This document shows positions 57,479 through 64,000 of a DNA stretch of 64,000 nt, in pieces; positions within the stretch are counted from its first letter, which is position 1, and each line of letters starts with the position of its first letter. The notes under the pieces were generated by a model that was given only the letters and a program-made list of their open reading frames with translations, had not been told where the DNA came from and did not search any database. Origin of the DNA: DASUTB01 sp036374835 (GTDB lineage: Bacteria; Actinomycetota; Actinomycetes; Jiangellales; Jiangellaceae); assembly GCA_036374835.1 (NCBI GenBank), contig DASUTB010000136.1, positions 10,902-74,901 of the forward strand, read 5' to 3'. The position numbers and the translations under genes were made by a program.

Positions 57479-58416
57479 CCGAGCCGAGCGAAGCCACGCG
57501 AGGCAGTGCAGCCGTTCGAGGCAGTGAACCCGTGCGAGGCAACAACATGGTGCCCGGCGAATACCGCGGGGTAGCCGTTGCCTCGGTCGACTGTGATCTC
57601 GATGAGGGCGCACTCCGGCGGCACTTCATCGGTTTGGAGGCCTATCGCCGAACCCGGTTCGTCGTCGTCCGCAATGGTGACCGGACGGCCATTGTGGCAG
57701 TGCAGAAATCATCCGAGGATCCGCTGTTCTCGCCCATCAACGCGTTACAGCTCCTTGTCGAGGCAGCTGACTGCGTCTTTGTTGATGAACCGGTCGTTGA
57801 TACCGCCGTACCGACCGCGCTCGCACAAGCCGCGATCACCCACGCGCCGGGCAAACGGGGAGTGGTGGTGCAGGGTAGGTACGGCCATGTGAACTTCATC
57901 ATCGACCCCGCCCCACTCCGGGTCACGGTTCGGGAAGTGGTGCCGCCATACCCTGCGAAGCTGCTCGACCAGGCGCGGCGTGTGCTGGACCTGGCCGAGC
58001 ACCTGCCTCCCATCGAGCTGGTTCCCGACGTCATCGAGCTTGAGCAGCTGGCGAGGTCCGTGCCGTCGGCGAGCTACCTGCTGCCCTGCCGGGGTGGGGG
58101 AATGTCGATCGACGGTGCGACCACCGACTACCTGGACGAACGTCCTGACCACCGACCGTGGACGTTGATCGGGTGCGAGAGGTCACAGCAGATCCACGAC
58201 TGGTTCTACGGGGAGCGCGCCGCCCAGGTCGACATCTGTCCACGAAAGCGGGTCGGCGGGACCGGCGCGGTCCTTACCAAGTGTTGTCTGCTGGAGACGC
58301 ACATCGAGGCGGCCGATGGCCAAGCAGTCGTGCCGTGGGGGGCTTCGCTGGCACAGATCTCGGAGGCACTCACCGCTATCGTCACGGAATGGGAGCCGAC
58401 GTGGAGACCCGCCTGA
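57475..58416 (+). CDS. Unrecognised cysteine-rich protein inside the coenzyme-M-like operon
   Basis: 313 residues from GTG 57475 (4-bp overlap with comA); ATG 57547, with GAGG upstream, is an alternative that gives 289 residues. I recognise no family. The N-terminus holds a hexapeptide repeat (RGSAAV, RGSEPV, RGNNMV) from an 18-bp DNA repeat at about 57500-57545. The C-terminal third has five cysteines (LLPCRGGG, IGCERSQ, DICPRK, TKCC) with conserved-looking spacing, which suggests a metal or iron-sulfur site or redox thiols. Tight coupling to comA and the lyase gene implies a role in the same pathway, for example sulfur transfer or reduction; this is inference. Confidence 0.7.
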   Translation: MTEPSEATRGSAAVRGSEPVRGNNMVPGEYRGVAVASVDCDLDEGALRRHFIGLEAYRRTRFVVVRNGDRTAIVAVQKSSEDPLFSPINALQLLVEAADCVFVDEPVVDTAVPTALAQAAITHAPGKRGVVVQGRYGHVNFIIDPAPLRVTVREVVPPYPAKLLDQARRVLDLAEHLPPIELVPDVIELEQLARSVPSASYLLPCRGGGMSIDGATTDYLDERPDHRPWTLIGCERSQQIHDWFYGERAAQVDICPRKRVGGTGAVLTKCCLLETHIEAADGQAVVPWGASLAQISEALTAIVTEWEPTWRPA

Positions 58417-59762
58417 GCGACTCCGAGCAGTACGCTCACCTGTGGGGCACCGAGGAGCTGGCTAAGGTCTTCGACGAACGCGCGCGCCTGCAGAGCTGGC
58501 TGGACATTCTCGTCGCGTTGGCCGTTGCGCAAGCCCGGCTCGGCATCATCCCTGCCGAGGCCGCGGAGCAGATCTCCACCCATGCCCGCGCGGAGCGGCT
58601 CGACCTCAATCTCGTGGCCGCCGAGACCCGGCGGACGTCCCACTCGATGCTCGGGCTGATCAACGGGCTCCAGCGGATTCTTCCGGATGAGGCGCGCGAG
58701 TACGTCTACGTCGGCGCCACGGTCCAGGACATCACCGACACCTGGTTCTCGCTCGTCATGCGCGACGTCGGGGCAGTGATCTGGCGAGATCTGCGCGCCA
58801 TCGAGGACCGGTTGGTCGCGATGGCCGCCGAACATCGCGACGCAATCATGGCCGGCCGAACCCACGGTCAACCGGGCTCCCCGATCACGTTCGGCTTCAA
58901 GGTCGCTTCCTGGGCGGACGAGGTCCGCCGCCACCTTCAACGCATGACGGAGGGTCGTCCGCGATGGCTGGTCGGCCAGCTCGGCGGTGCCGTGGGCACG
59001 CTGGGATTCTTCGCACCCGGTGGCACGAGGCTACGCGCAGAGTTCTGCACCGAGCTGGGGTTGGCGGACCCGGCGATCTCATGGCTCACCTCGAGGGACC
59101 GGATCGCCGAGTTCGGCGTACTGCAGGCCATGATCTGCGGCACCTTGGCCCGGATCGGCAATGAGGTCTATGAGCTGCAGCGGCCGGAGATCGGCGAGCT
59201 GCGCGAGCCGGCAACGGCCGACGCCGTCGGTAGCATCACGATGCCGCACAAGCGAAATCCCGAGGGCAGCGAGCATCTGGACACGCTGGCGCGACTGGTC
59301 CGTGCCCAGGTCCAGGTGCTCACTGAGGGCATGGTCGTCGGGCACGAACGCGACGGGCGCGGCTGGAAGGCCGAGTGGGTCGCGCTGCCTGAGGTCTGCA
59401 TGCTGACCGGCGTCGCTCTCCGCCTGGCGCTGCGGTTGCTGTCCGGCTTGGTCGTCGACACCGAGAGAATGCGAACCAACCTGAACACGCACGGCGACCG
59501 GCTGGCGTCCGAGCAGATCCTCGCCGGGCTGAGCCAACGAGTGGGCAAGCACGCTGCACAGCGGCTTATGCACGACATTCTCGCGCCGGGTACCCGCGAC
59601 GTCCACGGAGTGCTCGACGCCCTGGTCGCCGACGGCGTCGCGACCGAGCGAGACCGCGCGGCGTGGACGACCTGGGAAGTGGGCGATGCCGGCCGGATGG
59701 TCGACGAGGTCGTCGCCCGCGCTCGACACGCCCGGTCGCAGGAGGCGGACACATGGACATGA
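58389..59762 (+). CDS. Aspartase/fumarase-superfamily lyase, adenylosuccinate-lyase-like (XcbC1/XcbE1-type candidate)
   Basis: 457 residues from ATG 58389 (GTG 58401 is also possible, with GGGAG upstream). The three superfamily regions are seen: TSHSM near His85, GATVQDITDT (109-118), GRTHGQP (156-162, catalytic histidine) and the signature GSITMPHKRNP (281-291). Adenylosuccinate lyase is unlikely here, because purine genes are absent and the gene sits after comA. In bacterial coenzyme M synthesis a member of this superfamily eliminates phosphate from phosphosulfolactate. The start overlaps the preceding gene by 28 bp. Confidence 0.83.
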   Translation: MGADVETRLSDSEQYAHLWGTEELAKVFDERARLQSWLDILVALAVAQARLGIIPAEAAEQISTHARAERLDLNLVAAETRRTSHSMLGLINGLQRILPDEAREYVYVGATVQDITDTWFSLVMRDVGAVIWRDLRAIEDRLVAMAAEHRDAIMAGRTHGQPGSPITFGFKVASWADEVRRHLQRMTEGRPRWLVGQLGGAVGTLGFFAPGGTRLRAEFCTELGLADPAISWLTSRDRIAEFGVLQAMICGTLARIGNEVYELQRPEIGELREPATADAVGSITMPHKRNPEGSEHLDTLARLVRAQVQVLTEGMVVGHERDGRGWKAEWVALPEVCMLTGVALRLALRLLSGLVVDTERMRTNLNTHGDRLASEQILAGLSQRVGKHAAQRLMHDILAPGTRDVHGVLDALVADGVATERDRAAWTTWEVGDAGRMVDEVVARARHARSQEADTWT

Positions 59763-60724
59763 GTCCGCCTCGCGCCGAGCTCGCGACGCTTCCCACTCCG
59801 CTGGTGCGAGCATCGCGCCTGGAGCGCACCTTCGATGCGGGACCGCTCCTTCTCAAGCGGGACGACCTCGCCGGATTCGGGATCGCCGGCAACAAGGCAC
59901 GGGCGCTCGAGTTCCTGATCGGCGCGGCGGTGGCCGAAGGGGCAGACATGCTCGTCGCAGCCGGCAGCCCGTCGTCGAACTTCTGCGCGGCTGCGGCGAT
60001 GGCCGCGCGCGTCGCCGGCATGGACTGCGACCTCGTCCTCCCCGGCAAGCCGCCCTCGGCTCCGTCACCGAACGTCGAGCTCGCGAGAGCCGCGGGCGCA
60101 CGGTTGCACTTCGGCGTGGTCGACACGCGCGACCTGCTCGACGACGCGGTCGCCGAGCATGCCGCCATGTTGCGGGCACGAGGGCGACGGCCGTACGCCG
60201 TACCGCGCGGCGGATCGACAGCAGTGGGCGCACTCGGCTACGCCTATGCGGCGCGCGAGCTGGCCGAGCAGTGCGAGCTGGCCGGCATCGAGCCGCGGAC
60301 TGTGGTGGTGGCCACCGGCTCCGGAGGCACCCAGGCCGGGCTGGTCGCGGGGCTGGCCGGGTTCGGTCTTCGGTGGCAGCTCGTCGGCGCGAGTGTGAGC
60401 CGGCCGGCTTCGGGACTGGCCGACCACATCCTCCGCACCGCCCGCGCCTGTGCAGCCTCGATCGGCCTCGACGAACCGTCTGCTGACGACGTCGATGTCC
60501 GTGACTGCCGCGGCGCCGGCTTCGGTGTCGCTTCTGCCGAGGACCGGATCAGCGCACGCCTGGCACTCGAACGGGAAGGGCTACTGCTCGATGACTACTA
60601 CGGAGCCAAAGCCATGACCTTGTTCCGGACGCTGCTGGCTGCCGGGGTGTCCACTCCGGCCGTGTTCTGGCATACCGGCGGTGTCGCCGCTGCTCTCGCA
60701 GGCTTGATGGGGAGCGCTTCATGA
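59753..60724 (+). CDS. PLP-dependent enzyme, D-cysteine desulfhydrase / ACC-deaminase family (XcbD1-type candidate)
   Basis: 323 residues of the tryptophan-synthase-beta-type PLP fold. PLP lysine in GNKARALEF (Lys48), GSPSSNFCAAAA near 70, GGSTAVGALGY near 153 and phosphate loop VVATGSGGTQAGL near 184. The usual QSN loop reads SSN with a nearby cysteine. In the bacterial coenzyme M pathway a PLP enzyme takes part in the later steps. GGAGG lies 7 bp before ATG 59753. The stop overlaps the next gene as ATGA. Confidence 0.85.
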   Translation: MDMSPPRAELATLPTPLVRASRLERTFDAGPLLLKRDDLAGFGIAGNKARALEFLIGAAVAEGADMLVAAGSPSSNFCAAAAMAARVAGMDCDLVLPGKPPSAPSPNVELARAAGARLHFGVVDTRDLLDDAVAEHAAMLRARGRRPYAVPRGGSTAVGALGYAYAARELAEQCELAGIEPRTVVVATGSGGTQAGLVAGLAGFGLRWQLVGASVSRPASGLADHILRTARACAASIGLDEPSADDVDVRDCRGAGFGVASAEDRISARLALEREGLLLDDYYGAKAMTLFRTLLAAGVSTPAVFWHTGGVAAALAGLMGSAS

Positions 60725-62229
60725 CGCCGCCGTTACGACGTAGCGGCCCGCCGCTCGGAGGGCCGGCCCAAGAGCTGATCGACAGCGGGTTCGCCCTCGA
60801 GAGTGCCGACGCGCCGTTTCTCCACGACGGGCTGAACCTCGCCGACGTCGCACACACGTTAGACCTGTTGCGACGGGGGATCATCCCGGAACCAGCAGCC
60901 CGCGACCTGTTGCGGTTGCTGCTCGAGGTACACGAGATGCCCATCGAGGACTTCCCGTACAACCCTGAGTTCGGCGAGCCTTACAACTCCCGCGAGCGCT
61001 TCTTCGTCGAACGGCTCGGCAAGACCGCCGGGTGGCTGCACGCCGGCCGGCCGCGGCGGGAAGCGGCCCGGATCGCGCTGCGCATCCACGTCCGGGACCA
61101 GCTCCTCGAGCTCGTCGACCAGGTGGTGAAGTTCGCCCGCGACACGACTGCACTCGCGGGCCGACACGTCGACACGCTCATTCCGGATCAGACCTACCTG
61201 CAACAGGCTCAGCCGTCGACCTTCGGGCACTACGTACTGTCGTTCGTGTACCCGGCCGTGCGCGACGCTCGTCGACTGCTGGACGAGTTCGACGACATCA
61301 ACCGCAGCCCCGGTGGTGCCGGTTGCGTCAACGGAACGCGCCTGCTCGACGACCGCACGCACGTCGCCACCGCTCTCGGGTTCGGCGAGGTCATCGAACA
61401 CACACGCGACGCGATGTGGCAGATCGACGGCCTCATCCACGTCCTGACCAGCGCGTCCAGCCTGCTGTCCACCCAGAGCAAGCTCGCCGAGGACCTTGAG
61501 ATCTGGTCCAGCGTCGAGTTCGACTTCGTCGACCTCGCGGACGCGTACAGTAGGTCCAGCATCCTGATGCCGCAGAAGCGCAACCCCTACTCCCTCTCGA
61601 TCGTGCGTGGGGCATCGGGGGTCCTTATCGGGCGCCTGACCGGCTTCCTCGCGGTCGCCAAGAGCCCGTCGGCTCGCAGCGACAACCTGATCTTCGCGTA
61701 CGGCGAGGTACCCCGTGCTCTGGACCTCGCGATCCGGGTCACACGGCTCATGGCTGGAGTCATGCGCACGCTGGAGGTCAACGTCGAGCAGATGGCCCGT
61801 GGGCTCGATACCGGCTATACGCAAGCCACCGACCTCACCGAGTTCATCGTCCAGACCTGCGGCGTCGACTACCGCAGTGCATACGAGGTCGTTGGAAGGA
61901 CCATCCGCGAAGCCAGTAGGCAAGGGGTCGCCGGCAGACTAATCACCGGTGCCATGCTCGACCAAGCCGCAACGGCCGAGACCGGAGTGTCCTGGGGACT
62001 GGCGGCAACGGACCTCTCGGCGTCGCTCGACCCTCGAGCGATCATCGAGACCCGGAGGGCCACCGGTGGCGCGGCTCCGGCGGCGGTCGCGTCGATGATC
62101 AGGCAGTGCCAGCAGCAGGCCGATGAGCTGGACGCCGAGGTGGCGCAGCGCCGGCAGACTCTCGACCGCGCAGAGCAACGGTTGCTTGAGCAAGCCCGAC
62201 TCGTCGCAGGCGGAGGATCCGATGACTGA
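60721..62229 (+). CDS. Aspartase/fumarase-superfamily lyase, argininosuccinate-lyase-like (XcbE1-type candidate)
   Basis: 502 residues. Signature SSILMPQKRNP (279-289) and SPGGAGCVNGTRL near 196 mark the superfamily. The region equivalent to the ArgH catalytic histidine (THLQxAQP) reads TYLQQAQP (158-165), so Tyr159 takes the place of that histidine; it is thus unlikely to be argininosuccinate lyase. The C-terminal 40 residues form a charged helix, possibly a coiled coil (QQQADELDAEVAQRRQTL). Second superfamily member in this operon, as in the Xanthobacter coenzyme M locus. Confidence 0.83.
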   Translation: MTPPLRRSGPPLGGPAQELIDSGFALESADAPFLHDGLNLADVAHTLDLLRRGIIPEPAARDLLRLLLEVHEMPIEDFPYNPEFGEPYNSRERFFVERLGKTAGWLHAGRPRREAARIALRIHVRDQLLELVDQVVKFARDTTALAGRHVDTLIPDQTYLQQAQPSTFGHYVLSFVYPAVRDARRLLDEFDDINRSPGGAGCVNGTRLLDDRTHVATALGFGEVIEHTRDAMWQIDGLIHVLTSASSLLSTQSKLAEDLEIWSSVEFDFVDLADAYSRSSILMPQKRNPYSLSIVRGASGVLIGRLTGFLAVAKSPSARSDNLIFAYGEVPRALDLAIRVTRLMAGVMRTLEVNVEQMARGLDTGYTQATDLTEFIVQTCGVDYRSAYEVVGRTIREASRQGVAGRLITGAMLDQAATAETGVSWGLAATDLSASLDPRAIIETRRATGGAAPAAVASMIRQCQQQADELDAEVAQRRQTLDRAEQRLLEQARLVAGGGSDD

Positions 62230-63646
62230 ACAAACGCGATCAGTTTCGCTGCCCCGCGAGGTATCCGTCGTCAACATCGGCCTCCCCCTGCTGGCCGATG
62301 CGGTCCGCGAGCAGGGCGCTTCCGTGGAGAAGGTGGAATGGCGGATACCTGCAGACGGGCAGCTTGACCTTGTCGATCTCTTGGAACAGCTGTACGGGCC
62401 GCGGGCCGATGACATCGACAAAGCCAATGCTGAGGCCGTGCGGCGGCTGGACCAAAGCGTCCCGTTTCTGATGGACGTCGCGCCGGCCGAGACTCTCATC
62501 CCCGATCTATCCGGGCGGACGCTGCTGCACTGCGGGCCCGCGATCGAATGGGCCGACGTTTGTGACCCGCTCCGCCGCTCGATGCGGGCCGCCACCGTTT
62601 CCGAGGGGTGGGCGGAGTCGATTGAGGACGCGGACCGAATCCTGGCCGACGGGACAGTGCGGCTAGAGCCGGCGTACCGCCACGACACGGTGTTGCCGAT
62701 GGCAAGCGCCATCGGCCCGTCGGCACCTGTATTCGCAGTCGAAAACCGAGAGGGCGGAACGCGTGCCTACGCCCCGATCAACCAAGGGCCGGGAGAGACG
62801 GCTTGGTTCGGCCGGGAGACTCCCGCGGCGATTGCCAGGCTCGAGTTCCTGCGCGACGTCGCTGGGCCGATGCTACGCCGGGTTCTGGACTCATCCGGAC
62901 CGATCGACCTCTTCGCCCTGGCCGCTCAGGGCGTGCAGATCGGTGACGACGTGCACATGCGTACGCAGGGCACGACCAACTTGTTGATCCGCAACCTACT
63001 CCCCCAGATCGCTTCGCTGCCCGACGGTGGGCGTGCCGCTCTGGCCGAGTACCTATCCACCAACCATCTGTTCTTCCTGAACCTAGCCATGGCGGCGGCG
63101 AAGTCCGCGACGATGTGGGCCGAACAGGTCGAGGGAACGAGCATCGTCACGATGATGTGCCGCAACGGAACCACGTACGGCATCCGGCTGGCAGGCTCGA
63201 GCGAGGTATTCGTCAGCGATGCACCCCCCGTAGAGGAGGCGATGTACTACCCGGACTACGGTCCCGAGACAAGTGCCCCCGATATCGGGGACAGTGCGAT
63301 CCTCGAGCTCGTGGGGCTCGGCGGTGCGGCGGCCGCGGGCTCGCCGGCGGTTGCTGGCTTCCTGCCCGGCGGCATGTCCGACGCGATCGCGATGAGTGAG
63401 CAGATGACTTCGGTATGCACCGCCGAGAGCACCCGGTTCAAGCTGCCGACCCGGAACTACCGCGGGACGCCGGTCGGGGTCGACGTGCGGCGGGTTGTCG
63501 AGCTGGACGCGACGCCGAAGGTCACGACCGGGATCCTCCACGCCAGTTCCGGTGTCGGCCAGATAGGTGCCGGCGTGGCGACAGCTCCTGTTGAATGCTT
63601 TCGCGCTGCTCTACGGGCGCTCGCATCCGGTGAGTCCGGACAATGA
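62222..63646 (+). CDS. DUF1116-family protein (AllG/YlbE-like carbamoyltransferase subunit)
   Basis: 474 residues over the whole DUF1116 length. Family features: VNIGLPLLADAVREQGASV near residue 16, GIRLAGSSEVFVSDAPPVEE near 320 and PTRNYRGTPVGVDVRRVV near 410. In E. coli the homolog AllG works with FdrA (AllF) in oxamate carbamoyltransferase. ATG 62222 has GGAGG upstream and overlaps the lyase gene by 8 bp, so it is expressed with the coenzyme-M-like genes, while FdrA and the kinase are on the opposite strand 9 kb away. This splits one predicted complex over two transcripts. Confidence 0.85.
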   Translation: MTEQTRSVSLPREVSVVNIGLPLLADAVREQGASVEKVEWRIPADGQLDLVDLLEQLYGPRADDIDKANAEAVRRLDQSVPFLMDVAPAETLIPDLSGRTLLHCGPAIEWADVCDPLRRSMRAATVSEGWAESIEDADRILADGTVRLEPAYRHDTVLPMASAIGPSAPVFAVENREGGTRAYAPINQGPGETAWFGRETPAAIARLEFLRDVAGPMLRRVLDSSGPIDLFALAAQGVQIGDDVHMRTQGTTNLLIRNLLPQIASLPDGGRAALAEYLSTNHLFFLNLAMAAAKSATMWAEQVEGTSIVTMMCRNGTTYGIRLAGSSEVFVSDAPPVEEAMYYPDYGPETSAPDIGDSAILELVGLGGAAAAGSPAVAGFLPGGMSDAIAMSEQMTSVCTAESTRFKLPTRNYRGTPVGVDVRRVVELDATPKVTTGILHASSGVGQIGAGVATAPVECFRAALRALASGESGQ

Positions 63647-63656
63647 GGAACCTGCG

Positions 63657-64000
63657 ATGACCGACCGTACCGTGCGCACACGCTGGACCGGAGGGATGCG
63701 GGCCGTATCCCACGCCGGTGGCTTCGAGATCATCGCCGACGAGCCCGAGGCGCATGGTGGCACCGACACGGGCCCGCAACCGACCGACCTCTTGCTGGCC
63801 TCGGTCTCGTCCTGCATCGCCCTGGCGACGGCGTTCGTCGCCCGCAAGCGTGGCGTCGAGCTGCCCGGACTCGACGTCACCGCCGTCGGCAGCTACGACG
63901 GGCTCAGATTCGGGCACATCTCGGTGTCGCTCAGCTCGGACACCCCACGTGAAGTGCTCGAAGAGTTGATCCCGGAAGTTGAACGAGTGTGTTACGTGTC
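63657..64000 (+). CDS. OsmC-family thiol peroxidase-like protein, 3' truncated by window edge
   Basis: The reading frame is open from ATG 63657 to the window end (114 residues). OsmC features: DLLLASVSSCIALATAF with the peroxidatic cysteine (Cys60), and a second cysteine in ERVCYV near 112, where the resolving cysteine is expected. OsmC/Ohr proteins reduce organic hydroperoxides or handle other thiol substrates. It follows the DUF1116 gene by 10 bp and is probably the next gene of the operon, fitting a thiol-related pathway. Confidence 0.83.
   Translation, partial: MTDRTVRTRWTGGMRAVSHAGGFEIIADEPEAHGGTDTGPQPTDLLLASVSSCIALATAFVARKRGVELPGLDVTAVGSYDGLRFGHISVSLSSDTPREVLEELIPEVERVCYV

Noticed and set aside
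55628..57613. A 661-codon frame extending the Sll0787-type gene upstream
   Set aside because: The extension is antisense to comA, which carries full family motifs; family similarity starts at ATG 56623.
58389..62229. Purine and arginine biosynthesis (PurB and ArgH)
   Set aside because: No other purine or arginine genes are near, the ArgH-like protein lacks the usual histidine, and both genes overlap the comA-type operon.
1..64000. CRISPR arrays, insertion sequences, prophage or integrase genes
   Set aside because: No regularly spaced repeats, transposase or integrase motifs were seen; only short local repeats were found.

Overview
The window is high-GC DNA with dense, often 4-bp-overlapping genes, GTG and TTG starts and strong GGAGG ribosome sites. 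It carries several families first named in Mycobacterium smegmatis. This points to a high-GC actinobacterium; the genus cannot be read from the sequence. No rRNA, complete tRNA, CRISPR array, transposase or integrase was seen.

Region A (1-39.6 kb) looks like a catabolic and uptake region for aromatic or carboxylic acids. It opens with an FbpABC-like ABC importer (1-3793). An eight-gene minus-strand operon follows (12586 down to 3951): Rieske oxygenase, a small unknown protein, a PanB-like protein, a ThDP enzyme, a three-subunit molybdenum hydroxylase and an alpha/beta hydrolase. Two tandem GntR/FCD regulators, a double cupin, a class II aldolase, an MFS exporter, an amidohydrolase and a LysR regulator come next. 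A twelve-gene plus-strand operon (19529-32173) holds two CaiB-type CoA transferases, a thiolase/DUF35 pair, a LigB/LigA pair, a second ABC importer, a dehydrogenase, a binding-fold protein and an MFS carrier. Then come 4,5-dihydroxyphthalate-decarboxylase-like, TRIP13-like AAA+ and cupin genes, another binding-fold protein, a TctCBA tricarboxylate transporter and an isochorismatase-like hydrolase. GGTAT-containing elements recur in intergenic gaps of this region and may be operators for the GntR pair.

Region B (40.4-45.8 kb) differs in character: an AhpD-like peroxidase, two SHOCT-type small proteins, a DHA2 drug exporter, an ECF sigma factor and a DUF2892-type membrane protein. Two promoters share a bipartite motif with identical spacing. 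The right edge holds frameshifted remnants of an SMP-30 gene and a GNAT gene, and the left edge a tRNA T-arm-like fragment.

Region C (45.8-64 kb, running off the end) is the most interesting part. It interleaves three modules. The first is a set of Nit1C / nitrogen-starvation genes (Sll0783-, MSMEG_0565-, MSMEG_0567-, MSMEG_0568- and Sll0787-type) without a visible nitrilase. The second is a carbamoyl-transfer module (carbamate kinase, FdrA, DUF1116). The third is phosphosulfolactate synthase (ComA) followed by an adenylosuccinate-lyase-like protein, a PLP D-cysteine-desulfhydrase-like protein and an argininosuccinate-lyase-like protein, the same four families as bacterial coenzyme M biosynthesis. 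A cysteine-rich unknown protein sits between ComA and the first lyase. An XRE-cupin regulator, a single-cysteine disulfide-reductase-family flavoprotein and an OsmC protein flank the set. I infer a composite pathway making or using a sulfonated thiol linked to nitrogen or carbamoyl metabolism; this has not been demonstrated.
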